Shown: piece by piece, positions 53,060 to 61,887 of the stretch | How positions within the stretch are numbered: the first letter of the stretch is position 1 | How the letters are laid out: every line of letters begins with the position of its first letter | Assembly: GCF_947090775.1 (NCBI RefSeq) | Contig: NZ_OX352321.1 | Location: forward strand, 2,356,001 to 2,420,000 | Reading direction: 5' to 3' | Length of the DNA: 64,000 bases | DNA from: Pseudarthrobacter sp. MM222 | GTDB taxonomy: Bacteria; Actinomycetota; Actinomycetes; Actinomycetales; Micrococcaceae | Notes under the pieces: model-generated | What the model was told of the DNA's origin: nothing | What the model saw: only the letters and a program-made list of their open reading frames with translations | The model's database searches: none | Program-made: the position numbers and the translations under genes

Positions 53060-53728
53060 CTACTCCCCGTCCCGCCCGGATGGCCGGTTGCGTCGGCGTC
53101 GGATGCTTCGCACGATCACCCAGGCCACAACGGCGGCCACGGCGGCGGAAACGGCATAGTTTAGGAAGCGCGCGTACTCATCGATCAGCCGGTACTGCGG
53201 GCCCAGCAGGGCTCCGAGCCCGATCAACAAGCCGTTCCAGAGTCCGCTTCCCGCGACGGTGAAAACGCTAAACGTGCCTAGGTGCATTCGCTGGGCTCCG
53301 GCGGGCAGCGAAATGAGGCTCCGCACGCCCGGGAGCAGGCGGCCGAAGAAGACCGCGGACCGGCCATGCTTCCTGAACCATGCGGCCGCGTTCTCGAAAT
53401 CCTCCCGGTCGACGAAGGGCATCCTGGCGAGCCAACGGATCGAGCGCTCCAGCCCCAGCCGGGCGCCGAGCCAATAGAGCACCAGCGCGCCGGCGTAGGC
53501 ACCCAAGGTACTGGTGAAATGGACCAGCACGAGGTTCATTGATCCCAGCCGGGCGAGAAAACCCGCCAGCGGCAATATGACCTCGCTCGGAATGGGCGGG
53601 AACACCGTCTCGGCCAGCGTGAACAGGCCCACGCCCCACTCCCCCAGCGAGTCGACCGCGCGGGCGGCAAAACCAACGATCCCGGTGAGGTCGTCCACAG
53701 GGCTGGCCGCCCCCACAGCGGCCGCCAT
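53060..53728 (-). CDS. DedA family membrane protein
   Basis: A 222-residue polytopic protein with the VTT/DedA pattern: ETVFPPIPSEVILPLAGFLA, YWLGARLGLERSIRWLAR, and FFGRLLPGVRSLISLPAGAQRM (key Arg and Gly residues). Five or six helices follow this layout. DedA proteins help lipid flipping (undecaprenyl phosphate or phosphatidylethanolamine) and membrane homeostasis. The C terminus is basic. It runs divergently from the DUF5129 gene, sharing a 136-base promoter region. Confidence 0.93.
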   Translation of the reverse strand: MAAAVGAASPVDDLTGIVGFAARAVDSLGEWGVGLFTLAETVFPPIPSEVILPLAGFLARLGSMNLVLVHFTSTLGAYAGALVLYWLGARLGLERSIRWLARMPFVDREDFENAAAWFRKHGRSAVFFGRLLPGVRSLISLPAGAQRMHLGTFSVFTVAGSGLWNGLLIGLGALLGPQYRLIDEYARFLNYAVSAAVAAVVAWVIVRSIRRRRNRPSGRDGE

Positions 53729-53864
53729 CAGGATGAATTCTCGAACACTCGGCTACGCCCTTTCCTTGAGCCGGACGGCGTTGGGGCCAGCCTAGCCGAC
53801 CTGCAACCCCGGCTTGCGCCCAGGTGCCGTCGACGGCGTCTTCGGCAAGCATTACGCTCAGCAA

Positions 53865-55325
53865 ATGGGCATCATTCGGAAACTCCTTGGCGGCCTGGTC
53901 CTGGTCCTGGTCGGGCTGGCGGGCCCAGCTCCGGCCGCACTCGCCGTCCCGCCGGCCGACGTCGTGGTGGAGGACCGGGCCGGGGTGCTGGACCGCACCG
54001 CGCTCCTTCCTGCGGTCCGTGCCATCGACTTCCATCAGCCCACCAAGGTGGCCGTCTACACCTACAACGGAACGGCCTCGGACAACCTCAATGAGGAAGT
54101 GCTCCGCTTCGCCCGTGCCGAGCACGCCGACTGGATCAGCGCCGACGGGCAGAAGTGGGCGGACGGGCTCTTCATCTTTGCGCTGGACCCGGTGGGACGG
54201 CACGTGGGGACCTACATGGGCGAGGACCGCAAGGTCAGTCTGGAACAGCGCGACGACATCCAGAACGCATCCAAGGATCTGTTCCGTGACGCCCAGTGGA
54301 CCGACGGCACCATCGCAGGTATCAGGCGCGGCGCCGAGCTGATCAACCAGCCGTGGTACCGGTCCACCGCGTTCGTTGTGACGGCGTGGACGACGGCGAT
54401 CGCGGCCGTGGCGGGCGCCGCAACCTGGCTGATCGTCCGGTGGCGGACCCGGGCCAGCAGCCGAAAGGAGCTCGCCCGCGGGGACGCCAGCTACGCGAGT
54501 GTCAGCATGGACCTGCCAATCACCGAACTCAACGCCAGCACCATCCCCGAATCATCACGCTACGGCAGCACCGTCCTCGAGAAGCACCGCAGCTTCCTCT
54601 CGAAGTACAACACCGCCACCGGGCTCTCCAACCAGGTGCACGCGCTGACGGCCAAGGACCTGAGCCGCCGGCCCAACCTGAAACTCGTCCAGAGTTACGC
54701 CGACACCGCAGCCGAACTCGACGCCCTGGACGACGTCATTGCCGACACCAACGCACTGCTCAACCGCGGATCGTCGTGGGCGCCGGCCTGGGACCGGCAG
54801 CTGGCACCGTTCCGAAACGACCTCGCCGCCCTTGAGCCGATGCTCAGCCAGCGCCATGCCGAGGGCGGCTCCGCGACGGCTATGGCCCTCCGGTCGTTCC
54901 GCGAGGAGAGTGACCGGGAGCTGGAACGATGGACCTCGGAACTCGCCGAGGGCGCCGTCACTCCCGAGACGGCACTCGACCGGCTGCGGAACGCCCGCAC
55001 GCACCTCTCCGAGCTCCTGAAGAACCACGCCGACACCGTCATCGACGGCTTCGCCAGGAACGAGAAGGAGGCCGGGTTGATGCGCAAGGAAATGGAGACT
55101 GTCCAGGCCGGCCCGAAAGCCAGCTACGGCCGCAGCTACGAGCCCAGCATCCTCGGCACGGTCTACCCGTCCTACTACTTCTTCTCGGTGCCCACCTTCA
55201 ACTCAGGCTTTGACACAGGCGTGAGCACCGTCAGCAGTGCCCGCGGCGGCAGCAGCAGCACCACCACCGGTTACGGAAGCAGCGGCGGAAGCTTTTCCGG
55301 CTCCGGCAGCTCCTCGAACTTCTAG
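53865..55325 (+). CDS. DUF5129 (TPM-like) exported membrane protein
   Basis: A 486-residue protein from the ATG at 53865. It has a signal peptide (LLGGLVLVLVGLAGPAPAALA), an N-terminal TPM-like phosphatase domain (VVVEDRAGVLDRTAL, TKVAVYTYNGTASDNLNEEV, DGLFIFALDPVGRHVG), a transmembrane helix at about 175-195, and a long helical cytosolic part. The C terminus is a Gly/Ser-rich tail (GGSSSTTTGYGSSGGS) like those of TPM-domain proteins. Length and order match DUF5129 proteins of Micrococcaceae. The role is unknown; envelope maintenance is a guess. Confidence 0.85.
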   Translation: MGIIRKLLGGLVLVLVGLAGPAPAALAVPPADVVVEDRAGVLDRTALLPAVRAIDFHQPTKVAVYTYNGTASDNLNEEVLRFARAEHADWISADGQKWADGLFIFALDPVGRHVGTYMGEDRKVSLEQRDDIQNASKDLFRDAQWTDGTIAGIRRGAELINQPWYRSTAFVVTAWTTAIAAVAGAATWLIVRWRTRASSRKELARGDASYASVSMDLPITELNASTIPESSRYGSTVLEKHRSFLSKYNTATGLSNQVHALTAKDLSRRPNLKLVQSYADTAAELDALDDVIADTNALLNRGSSWAPAWDRQLAPFRNDLAALEPMLSQRHAEGGSATAMALRSFREESDRELERWTSELAEGAVTPETALDRLRNARTHLSELLKNHADTVIDGFARNEKEAGLMRKEMETVQAGPKASYGRSYEPSILGTVYPSYYFFSVPTFNSGFDTGVSTVSSARGGSSSTTTGYGSSGGSFSGSGSSSNF

Positions 55326-55344
55326 GGCTGGGGCGAAGGGGGTG

Positions 55345-55536
55345 TTAGCCCTTCTGGCTGCTTTCGACGACGAAGTCGCCGCCGGGAAACAGGATTGTCT
55401 CGTGGCCGTCGTCGAACCTGACATGGTACGGCGGCGCCCCATCGGCACCCCTGACTTCGAGGATCTCGCCGTGCCGGTCCGCGGACTCCACGGTGTGGCC
55501 CCGGATGATGATGCGGTCTCCCTGAACTGCTTTCAT
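55345..55536 (-). CDS. DUF1918 domain-containing protein
   Basis: A 63-residue protein with an excellent GGAGGTGAT ribosome-binding site before the ATG at 55536. GDRIIIRGHTVESADRHGEI, PYHVRFDDGHETILFPG and VVESS make up the SH3-like DUF1918 barrel, common in actinobacteria and of unknown function. Longer upstream starts are unlikely given the ribosome-binding site. Confidence 0.92.
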   Translation of the reverse strand: MKAVQGDRIIIRGHTVESADRHGEILEVRGADGAPPYHVRFDDGHETILFPGGDFVVESSQKG

Positions 55537-55645
55537 TCCAATCACCTCCCTTCTCCAGCGTACGATTCTCCGCTTCATCGCGGAACGGGCATCCCGTTTT
55601 GCCGGACATCCCAGGACGTGCGGCCTCAACGCCGTGCGAGGCCCC

Positions 55646-56701
55646 TCAGAACAGTCCTTCGGCCACGGCTTGCGTCAGCTGATGGATGATGCTGGTGCGG
55701 GCAGGCATATCCGACCCGTTCTTGCCGAGGGTATAGACCACGAAAACATAGGCCCTGTCGCCCTTGACCAGAACGCTGGCATCGTGCAGGTTACCGGACA
55801 GCAGGCCGTACTTGTGGAACACCTCGATGCCGGCCGGGACGGCGGCGGGGATGAGAGTTTCGTAATTCGTTTGCTTCATATAGGAGAGCAGCTGCGCTGT
55901 ATTTTCCGGGTTGAGCAGCTGGCCGGAGTACAGCAAAGACAGTGTGGTAGCGGTTTCGGCCGGGGTAAGGAGATTCACGGTGCGGTCATAACTAATGCCC
56001 AGAGACGCCGCATATGCCGTCAAACCCTGATGTCCGACGGCCCGTAGGATCAGTGCCCACGAATCGTTGTTGCTCTGCTGGACCATCTGCCGGATCTGGA
56101 CCGCCGCCGTCGACGAACCCATCCGGGTGCTCAGCGAAGCCTTGCCGGTTTCCACCAAATGGTAGTAGGCCGACGCGGCCAGGATCTTGGCAGTGCTGGC
56201 TGCTACGAATTTGGTGTTGTCGCCGTATTCGTGGACTACGCCGTCCTTCACATCAATGAGGGCCACTCCCACGTCGTACCGGCTGTTGGCGTTGATGATG
56301 GCGTTGATCGGAGCATCGAAGGCAGGGCTGAAAACCGCCGCCCCACCGTCCGGTCCGGCGGTGGAAGGCGTTGCAGTGGGCGGTACCGCGGTCGGCGATA
56401 CCGGCGAAGCCGAGGCGGGAGAGGACGCTGATGCAGTGGCGCCCCCAGTGGTTCCGGTGCCGGCCATGCCCGGTGCGGCCTGGGTCCCAGAGATTGACGA
56501 TTCCGGCGGTGCTACCGCATCGGCCGGCGGACCGGCCTGGATGGCGACGTAGACTGCGGTCCCGGACAGCAGGGTCAGCGCTGCCGCGGCCGCGGTCAGG
56601 ACTTGAGCGCGGCGCCTGCCGAACAGCCCCTTACCCCGACTATCGCCGCCCCGTCTGCGGCGGCCGGAACGGAGTTGCGGGCGCGGGTCCATCGTTTCCA
56701 C
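55646..56701 (-). CDS. Class A beta-lactamase-related serine hydrolase
   Basis: A 351-residue exported protein. A basic N terminus and one transmembrane helix (VLTAAAAALTLLSGTAVYVAI) precede a Thr/Ser/Pro linker and a serine-hydrolase domain. Active-site motifs are STAK in FVAASTAKILAASAYYHL (SxxK) and SNN in VQQSNNDSW (SxN). KYG in VFHKYGLLSG replaces the usual KTG. The divergent third motif makes a true beta-lactamase activity unlikely; a peptidoglycan-related or inactive role is possible. Confidence 0.85.
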   Translation of the reverse strand: METMDPRPQLRSGRRRRGGDSRGKGLFGRRRAQVLTAAAAALTLLSGTAVYVAIQAGPPADAVAPPESSISGTQAAPGMAGTGTTGGATASASSPASASPVSPTAVPPTATPSTAGPDGGAAVFSPAFDAPINAIINANSRYDVGVALIDVKDGVVHEYGDNTKFVAASTAKILAASAYYHLVETGKASLSTRMGSSTAAVQIRQMVQQSNNDSWALILRAVGHQGLTAYAASLGISYDRTVNLLTPAETATTLSLLYSGQLLNPENTAQLLSYMKQTNYETLIPAAVPAGIEVFHKYGLLSGNLHDASVLVKGDRAYVFVVYTLGKNGSDMPARTSIIHQLTQAVAEGLF

Positions 56702-56947
56702 AGGATCTTAGTCCCGGCGCATCGGACTGTGTCGGATGGCGGGAACGCACCGCATAATGGCTGGCGCCAGACGTACGTTCGCAGGCATGCGGTCCCTCCG
56801 AAGTAAAAGCTGCACTGGACTTTAGATCTCCTGAATTGTTGCCCAGCCTGGACGCGAGCGCAAGCCTAGGCGGTGGCGCGGCCTGGGGTAAATCCCCTCC
56901 GGGAGGACAACGGCGTACGCTTTCTCCGTAGAGAAGGAGGTGTCCCG

Positions 56948-57505
56948 GTGCGGAAAATCATCCTGATGATGCAGGTGTCCCTGGACGGGTTTTTTGAAGG
57001 GCCCGATCAGGACCTGAGTTGGCATCTGGTGGACGAAGAGCTCCACGCGCACTTCAATGACGAGCTCCGGAGGATGGGGGCGTTTTTGGATGGCCGGGTC
57101 ACCTACGAGCTCATGGCCGACTACTGGCCGACGGCCGACAGTGACCCCACGAGCCCCCCAACGATGGTCGAATTCGCCGGCATCTGGCGGGACATGCCGA
57201 AGATTGTGTACTCCCGGTCGCTGGAATCGGCAGGCTGGAACACCACGGTGGTGCGGGACGTCGTCGTCGAAGAGGTGCAGGCGCTGAAGGCGCAGCCGGG
57301 CGGGGACCTTGCCCTCGGCGGCGCCGACCTCGCCGCGACCTTCCGGAACCTAGGCCTGATCGATGAGTACCGGATCTACGTCCATCCTGTGCTGATTGGC
57401 CGCGGGAAGCCCCTGTTCCAGCCCACCGACGCCACCGCCCAGCTTCGCCTGGCCGAGACCCGTGCGTTCGGAAATGGTGTCGTGCTGCTCCGTTACGAGG
57501 CGTGA
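56948..57505 (+). CDS. Dihydrofolate reductase family protein (RibD C-terminal fold)
   Basis: A 185-residue protein from the GTG at 56948 with GGAGGTG upstream. The RibD-C/DHFR-like pattern is clear: KIILMMQVSLDGFFEGPDQD, GRVTYELMADYWP, KIVYSRSLESAGWNTTVV, LALGGADLAATF and IDEYRIYVHPVLIGRGKPLF. These proteins bind NADPH and a pterin- or pyrimidine-like substrate, but the substrate of this clade is unknown. It precedes the permease gene by 3 bases. Confidence 0.9.
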   Translation: MRKIILMMQVSLDGFFEGPDQDLSWHLVDEELHAHFNDELRRMGAFLDGRVTYELMADYWPTADSDPTSPPTMVEFAGIWRDMPKIVYSRSLESAGWNTTVVRDVVVEEVQALKAQPGGDLALGGADLAATFRNLGLIDEYRIYVHPVLIGRGKPLFQPTDATAQLRLAETRAFGNGVVLLRYEA

Positions 57506-57508
57506 GCG

Positions 57509-58774
57509 TTGAGCTCCCACCCCCGGCTGGCCCGCAGGCTGACGACCCTTGACGCGGTCCTCATCGGCCTCGGTTCGATGATCGGCGCCGGCGTGTTCGC
57601 AGCCTTTACCCCCGCGGCCCAGGCTGCAGGATCGGGGTTGCTCATCGGGCTGGTACTGGCCGCCGCCGTCGCGTTCTGTAACGCGACGGCTTCCGCCCAG
57701 CTCGCTGCGGAATATCCGACGTCGGGCGGGACGTATGTCTACGGGCGCGAGCGGCTTGGCCCGTGGCCCGGGTTCCTGGCCGGTTGGGGCTTTGTGATCG
57801 GCAAGACGGCGAGCAGCGCGGCGATGGCGCTGACCTTCGCCGCCTACGCGGCGCCGGCCGGCTGGGAGCGGCCGGTGGCGATTGCCGCCGTCGTCCTGTT
57901 GGCGGCCGTGAATTACCGTGGCGTGACCCGCACCGCGGGCCTGACCCGGGTCATCGTCGCCGCCGTACTGGTGGTCCTGGCCATTGTTGTCGCCGCCTGC
58001 TGGGCCCCCGGTGCGGCTGACCCTTTGAAGCTGCTCGACGGCGGCGTCCTCGCCCACGGCTGGTATGGCATCCTGCAGTCGGCGGGCCTGCTCTTCTTCG
58101 CCTTCGCCGGATATGCCCGCATTGCCACGATGGGTGAGGAAGTGATCAACCCCGGCAAGGCCATCCCGCGCGCCATCGTGACGGCGTTGGGCATCGCCGT
58201 CGCCGTCTACGCAGCCATCGCCATCAGTATCCTGGCCGTGCTCGGCGCGGACACGATCGCCCAGACACCGGCACCGCTTGCCGCCGCCGTTACCGCCGGA
58301 TCGTGGGACTGGGCCGCCCCGGTTGTCCGGATGGGGGCCGCCTTGGCAGCGCTGGGCGCCTTGCTGGCCCTGATAGCCGGCCTGGGCCGGACCAGCCTTG
58401 CCATGGCACGCGGGAACGACCTGCCCCGTTGGCTGGGCGCCGTCCATCCACGCTTCAAAGTCCCGCACCGGGCCGAGCTGGTGCTGGCCGCGGTCATCTG
58501 CGGAATCATCAGCGTGGCTGACCTGCGCGGCGCCATCGGATTTTCGTCCTTTGGCGTCCTGATCTACTACCTCGTGGCCAACGCTGCCGCGTACACGCAG
58601 ACCGGCGACAACCGCCGCTACCCCAGGGCCCTGCAGCTCACCGGCGCCGTGGCGTGCGCCGTCCTGGTAGTCACGCTGCCCGTGGAGTCCGTAGTCGCGG
58701 GGCTGCTGATGTTCGCCGCCGGCGTCGTGTACCGCGTGCTGCGCTTGCGTCTGTGGACTGCCCGGACTTCCTGA
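57509..58774 (+). CDS. APC family amino acid permease
   Basis: A 421-residue transporter with about 12 helices. The first holds the unwound substrate loop [20 protein letters not shown] and the sixth [39 protein letters not shown] is the conserved loop near helix 10. This matches the APC superfamily. The substrate is an amino acid or amine, not determined. It starts with TTG three bases after the reductase-like gene, so the two are co-transcribed. Confidence 0.9.
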   Translation: MSSHPRLARRLTTLDAVLIGLGSMIGAGVFAAFTPAAQAAGSGLLIGLVLAAAVAFCNATASAQLAAEYPTSGGTYVYGRERLGPWPGFLAGWGFVIGKTASSAAMALTFAAYAAPAGWERPVAIAAVVLLAAVNYRGVTRTAGLTRVIVAAVLVVLAIVVAACWAPGAADPLKLLDGGVLAHGWYGILQSAGLLFFAFAGYARIATMGEEVINPGKAIPRAIVTALGIAVAVYAAIAISILAVLGADTIAQTPAPLAAAVTAGSWDWAAPVVRMGAALAALGALLALIAGLGRTSLAMARGNDLPRWLGAVHPRFKVPHRAELVLAAVICGIISVADLRGAIGFSSFGVLIYYLVANAAAYTQTGDNRRYPRALQLTGAVACAVLVVTLPVESVVAGLLMFAAGVVYRVLRLRLWTARTS

Positions 58775-58794
58775 CACCCTGCGATGATTGGTGG

Positions 58795-59133
58795 GTGATT
58801 ATCGCGAAAACCGTGCTCCTGTTCGTCCTGGCCGCCGCCGCGGAAATCGGTGGCGCCTGGCTGGTGTGGCAGGCGGTGCGGGAGGGCAAGGACTGGTGGT
58901 GGGCCGGACTCGGAGTCCTGGCACTGGGGCTCTACGGCTTCGCCGCGACGCTCCAGCCGGACGCGCACTTCGGCCGGATCCTTGCCGCCTATGGAGGCGT
59001 GTTCGTGGCGGGGTCCCTGGCCTGGGGGATGGTTTTCGACGGGTTCCGGCCCGACCGCTGGGACATTGCCGGATCGGCCATCTGCCTGGCGGGCGTGGCG
59101 GTCATTATGTTTTCCCCGCGAAACGCCGGCTAG
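58795..59133 (+). CDS. YnfA family (UPF0060) membrane protein
   Basis: A 112-residue protein with four helices and the family signatures [45 protein letters not shown] and [18 protein letters not shown]. YnfA proteins are SMR-like four-helix proteins; some have weak drug-efflux activity. I choose the GTG at 58795. It follows the permease by 20 bases and ends before a strong terminator. Confidence 0.93.
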   Translation: MIIAKTVLLFVLAAAAEIGGAWLVWQAVREGKDWWWAGLGVLALGLYGFAATLQPDAHFGRILAAYGGVFVAGSLAWGMVFDGFRPDRWDIAGSAICLAGVAVIMFSPRNAG

Positions 59134-59159
59134 GCACATTTTCGGCCGGCGGGAACGGC

Positions 59160-59208
59160 AAAGGCCGGTGATCCGTTGCCCCCAAGGCAACTGATCACCG
59201 GCCTTTTT
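59160..59208. terminator. Rho-independent terminator after ynfA
   Basis: AAAGGCCGGTGATC and GATCACCGGCCTTT form a perfect 14-bp stem. GTTGCC/GGCAAC gives an inner stem, and five T residues follow. It is the most canonical terminator in the window and can also stop the convergent NlpC/P60 transcript. Confidence 0.9.
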
Positions 59209-59283
59209 GCCGCGGGTTGGACCGAGGGCTAACTGCGGTCCCGAGGCTCCGCGTCAGACTTCAGGTCTTGAAACTCCGGCGCG

Positions 59284-60045
59284 TTAGGCTCCGACGCGGA
59301 CGAAGGTTACGCCGCCCGTGGCAGTCAGCCAGGAGAGCGGGTGCGCCATAGTTGCGTTAATGCCGTTCATTCCGCCGCTGACGGCCTGTCCGTTGCCCGC
59401 GTAAATGGCTACGTGGCCGGACTGAACGATGATGTCGCCCGGCTGGGGAGTCGCAACAACCTTGCCGTACTTCAGGAAAGCGGCCGGGCCGATGTTGCCA
59501 ACCGGGATGCCGGCTGCTCCGAGGGCCTTTTCAACCATCGCGGTGCAGTCCTGGGTGATCCCGACCTGGCCGTAGGCGGCCGAAAGCAGGGTGGCGTTTG
59601 CGCCGCCGGCTGCCGGAGCAGCTGCGGGGGCGGGGGCAGCGGCGGGGGCGGCCGCCTGGACCGTGACTGTTGCCTTCGGGGCGGCAGCAACCTGCGGGGC
59701 GATGGCAGGCACAGCCGCAACGGGCTTGGGCTGTTCGACGACGGGCGCCGGGGTGGACACCACGGCCGGACGCTCGAACTTGACCTGAACGGTGGAATCC
59801 GCACTGACCGGAGCTGAGAGCTGGTCCTTGACGTCGATGGACGCCGGTGCGGAGTCGCGCTTGATGGGGGCTTCAGCCGCATTTGCCGCCATGGCGCTGC
59901 TAAGTACCAGGCCGGACGCGGCGGCAATCACTGCGGCCTGGCGGCCGATGGTGCCTGCGTTGCCCGCAAAAGCGGAGGAAATTGCCGAAAGTCGGCTGGT
60001 GGAACCGGCGCTGCGATGGCGCGCGAAAGTGTTGCTTGAAGTCAT
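59284..60045 (-). CDS. NlpC/P60 family cell-wall peptidase (C40)
   Basis: A 253-residue exported protein. The N terminus is basic, with a signal helix (AAVIAAASGLVLSSAMAANA), then an Ala/Pro-rich linker (about 105-165) and a C-terminal NlpC/P60 domain. The domain has QVGITQDCTAMVEKALGAAG (Cys nucleophile), PGDIIVQSGHVAIYAGNGQ (His) and TFVRVGA at the end. The linker is a low-complexity AAAPAAAPAPAA run. It should cut stem peptides of peptidoglycan. The ATG at 60045 follows GGGAGAGG, and a c-di-AMP riboswitch occupies its long leader. Confidence 0.9.
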   Translation of the reverse strand: MTSSNTFARHRSAGSTSRLSAISSAFAGNAGTIGRQAAVIAAASGLVLSSAMAANAAEAPIKRDSAPASIDVKDQLSAPVSADSTVQVKFERPAVVSTPAPVVEQPKPVAAVPAIAPQVAAAPKATVTVQAAAPAAAPAPAAAPAAGGANATLLSAAYGQVGITQDCTAMVEKALGAAGIPVGNIGPAAFLKYGKVVATPQPGDIIVQSGHVAIYAGNGQAVSGGMNGINATMAHPLSWLTATGGVTFVRVGA

Positions 60046-60054
60046 GGTTGTAGC

Positions 60055-60246
60055 CTCTCCCAATGCCTGCGAGGTGAGCTGTCGGATTCGGATGGGAGGC
60101 ACCCGGCCGCAGAGTAGCCCGCGTGGCGGGCCGTGCGGCTTCACCCCAAGACCGGCATATCCGCCGGTCAAAAAGTGGTTTCCCCGTCTCTGCCGGACGT
60201 CGATGCGATTTGTCCCCGGGCCGCGGCAGAGTTAGGCAATCGGCAG
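60055..60246 (-). promoter_or_regulatory. c-di-AMP (ydaO/yuaA-type) riboswitch
   Basis: The minus-strand leader of the NlpC/P60 gene carries the conserved ydaO blocks in order: GCCTAACTCTGCCG, CGGCAGAGACGGGGAAACC, CTTGGGGTGAAGCC, CCGAATCCGACAGCTCACCT and CGCAGGCA. The first stem is TCTGCCG/CGGCAGA, and TGCC/GGCA close P1. The element ends just before the ribosome-binding site. In actinobacteria such riboswitches are known to govern cell-wall hydrolases and shut expression off when c-di-AMP is high. A candidate promoter lies upstream (TTGATA at 60283-60278, GATACG at 60261-60256, spacer 16). Confidence 0.9.
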
Positions 60247-60419
60247 GGGAGCGCCCGTATCGGAGACAACAGGCACCTATCAAAGGTAACGGGATGATTA
60301 CGAAAAGTCACATCGAGGTAACGGGCGGAGTCCGGCCCCGGTCCACAGTCGTCCATGGGGATCACGGGCGCCGACATAGGATTAAGCCATCAGCATTCCT
60401 TGAAGCGGAGGCTCGAAAA

Positions 60420-60680
60420 ATGACCAGCCACTGTGTTGCCATCTGCCAGCTGAGCGACCAGCCTCAGGAGGATTTTGACGTCAACACAGAGTTGCTGATC
60501 CTCGAGGGCGGCACCGTCCGCATCTCCACGTGGGACGCCGAGCCCCGCGACGGAGGTTTCGACGTCCAGATGCTGAACGACCGCACCGATGCCCTCGGTT
60601 TCATGGTTGTCAGCGACTGGCAGTTTTTGGACGGCAAGGCGTACGCGGTGGTGGAACGACGGACCAGCGCTAAGGCATAG
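60420..60680 (+). CDS. Hypothetical protein, 86 aa
   Basis: A small soluble protein: TSHCVAICQLSDQPQEDFDV, then an acidic beta-rich body (ELLILEGGTVRISTWDAEPRD, VSDWQFLDGKAYAVVE). GGAGG lies nine bases before the ATG, supporting this start; upstream frames run into the riboswitch region. I recognise no family. It is divergent from the NlpC/P60 gene and ends 10 bases before the convergent AlkD-like gene. The stretch 60247-60419 between holds promoters and no other gene. Confidence 0.6.
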   Translation: MTSHCVAICQLSDQPQEDFDVNTELLILEGGTVRISTWDAEPRDGGFDVQMLNDRTDALGFMVVSDWQFLDGKAYAVVERRTSAKA

Positions 60681-60690
60681 CGGACTTCCA

Positions 60691-61347
60691 TCACGTCGCG
60701 TCGGCCGTGAACTCCAGCTCCGGTCGATGTACGGCAACGTCCGCCAGCACGACGGCGACCGCCTCCCGGACGGGGTCGGTCCCGGCGTCGGGGTCCGAGG
60801 GGTGGGCAAGCGCCAGCTTGGCATGGCGGACAAACGCGGGCCAGTCTCCCCCGCCAGCCCGGAGCGCACGGAGCGGCGACAGCAGGGCGGCGCGGCGCAG
60901 CCAGATGTCCGGTTCCCGTGCCCAGCGGTCGAGCACACTGTCTGCCCGAACCCTGCCCGGCAGGTCCAACCCCGAAACCAGCGGACCGACGACGTCGACG
61001 GCCAAGGGATCGGACAGCTCGCGCCTTTGCGCAGTTCTTAGGAAGCCTTCAATCCGGGTCAGATCCGCGTTATCCAGCAGCCTGACCTTGGACTGAAGAA
61101 GCACAACAGCCGACAACCGTCGCTCGAAGACCGGTACCGACCACAGTTCGGAACTCAGCGAAGTAATGTCGTCATGCGTCAGGTCCCGGTGGCGGCGCAA
61201 GGCGTCGCGGACCGTTCCGCGCACCGCGCCGACCGAAGCGCCGTAATACCCGAGTCCGCTCCCCCAGCGCGATTGCAGGTCCTCGGCCCGAAGCCATGAC
61301 CCCTCGCGTTGAAGCGATGCATCAATAAGGTCGCCGGCGTCGCTCAT
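60691..61347 (-). CDS. DNA alkylation repair family protein (AlkD-like)
   Basis: About 218 residues, all helical. ALRRHRDLTHDDITSLSSEL, SVPVFERRLSAVVLLQSKV, VVGPLVSGLDL and EPDIWLRRAALLSPLRALRA match the HEAT-like repeats of AlkD/AlkC-type proteins, including the conserved WLRRAA segment. AlkD removes alkylated purines from DNA without a standard base-flipping step. The start at 61347 (MSDAGDL) is preferred to the ATG at 61365. Confidence 0.7.
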   Translation of the reverse strand: MSDAGDLIDASLQREGSWLRAEDLQSRWGSGLGYYGASVGAVRGTVRDALRRHRDLTHDDITSLSSELWSVPVFERRLSAVVLLQSKVRLLDNADLTRIEGFLRTAQRRELSDPLAVDVVGPLVSGLDLPGRVRADSVLDRWAREPDIWLRRAALLSPLRALRAGGGDWPAFVRHAKLALAHPSDPDAGTDPVREAVAVVLADVAVHRPELEFTADAT

Positions 61348-61517
61348 GCGTCCATTCTTTCGCATTCGTCTTCCGCATTAGTGCTTGTTCGTTTCGGCTG
61401 CTGCGGACGGGGTTGGCGGCATCTACCAGTGATTGCCGGCGGCCCTCCTTGTTGGGCGGCCGGGGCAGTCCCGCCCTCTTTGTTGTCCGTCTCTTATTGA
61501 TGCTCCTATTGGTGTCA

Positions 61518-61665
61518 ATGCTGGCGGTCACCGCCGCGGCTGAGTCGGTGCCGGGTGGTCTTTTCCGAGGATGCCGGGATCGGGGCAACGCCGACCAGGG
61601 CCGCGAATTTGGATTCCGTGCTGATCCATTCGGGGTTTGTCGCCCACCGTAGCGGTGGAACATGA
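61518..61665 (-). pseudogene. IS110-family transposase remnant
   Basis: Read on the minus strand, 61623-61521 encodes ISTESKFAALVGVAPIPASS and then EKTTRHRLSRGGDRQ before a stop, which is the conserved C-terminal motif of IS110-family (Transposase_20) transposases. Removing one A from the AAA near 61640 extends it upstream with TVGDNPEW, also typical of the family. The rest of the element is missing. The 540-base stretch 61348-61887 holds nothing else I can identify. Confidence 0.6.
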
Positions 61666-61887
61666 AGGGCACGCCGGCCGGGTGGGCAGACCAGACAGTA
61701 ATGGGACTTCTCGAACAGGCTCCTATGAGGTCATGTGCACCTGGCCGCCGCGTTTACTGCAGCTGTGCTGCGGCAGACAGATCATTTTGAAGAGAAACCC
61801 CTCGCAGGGCGCCAGTCGTAGGCCGAGTCACACCGCAACACAACCAATTTCATCATTACTGTCAGACCCCCGTAGAAGACTTGGTTC

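Noticed and set aside
55646..56701. A functional beta-lactamase resistance gene
   Set aside because: Only SxxK and SxN are clear; the KTG position is KYG and the protein has a membrane anchor typical of non-resistance homologues.
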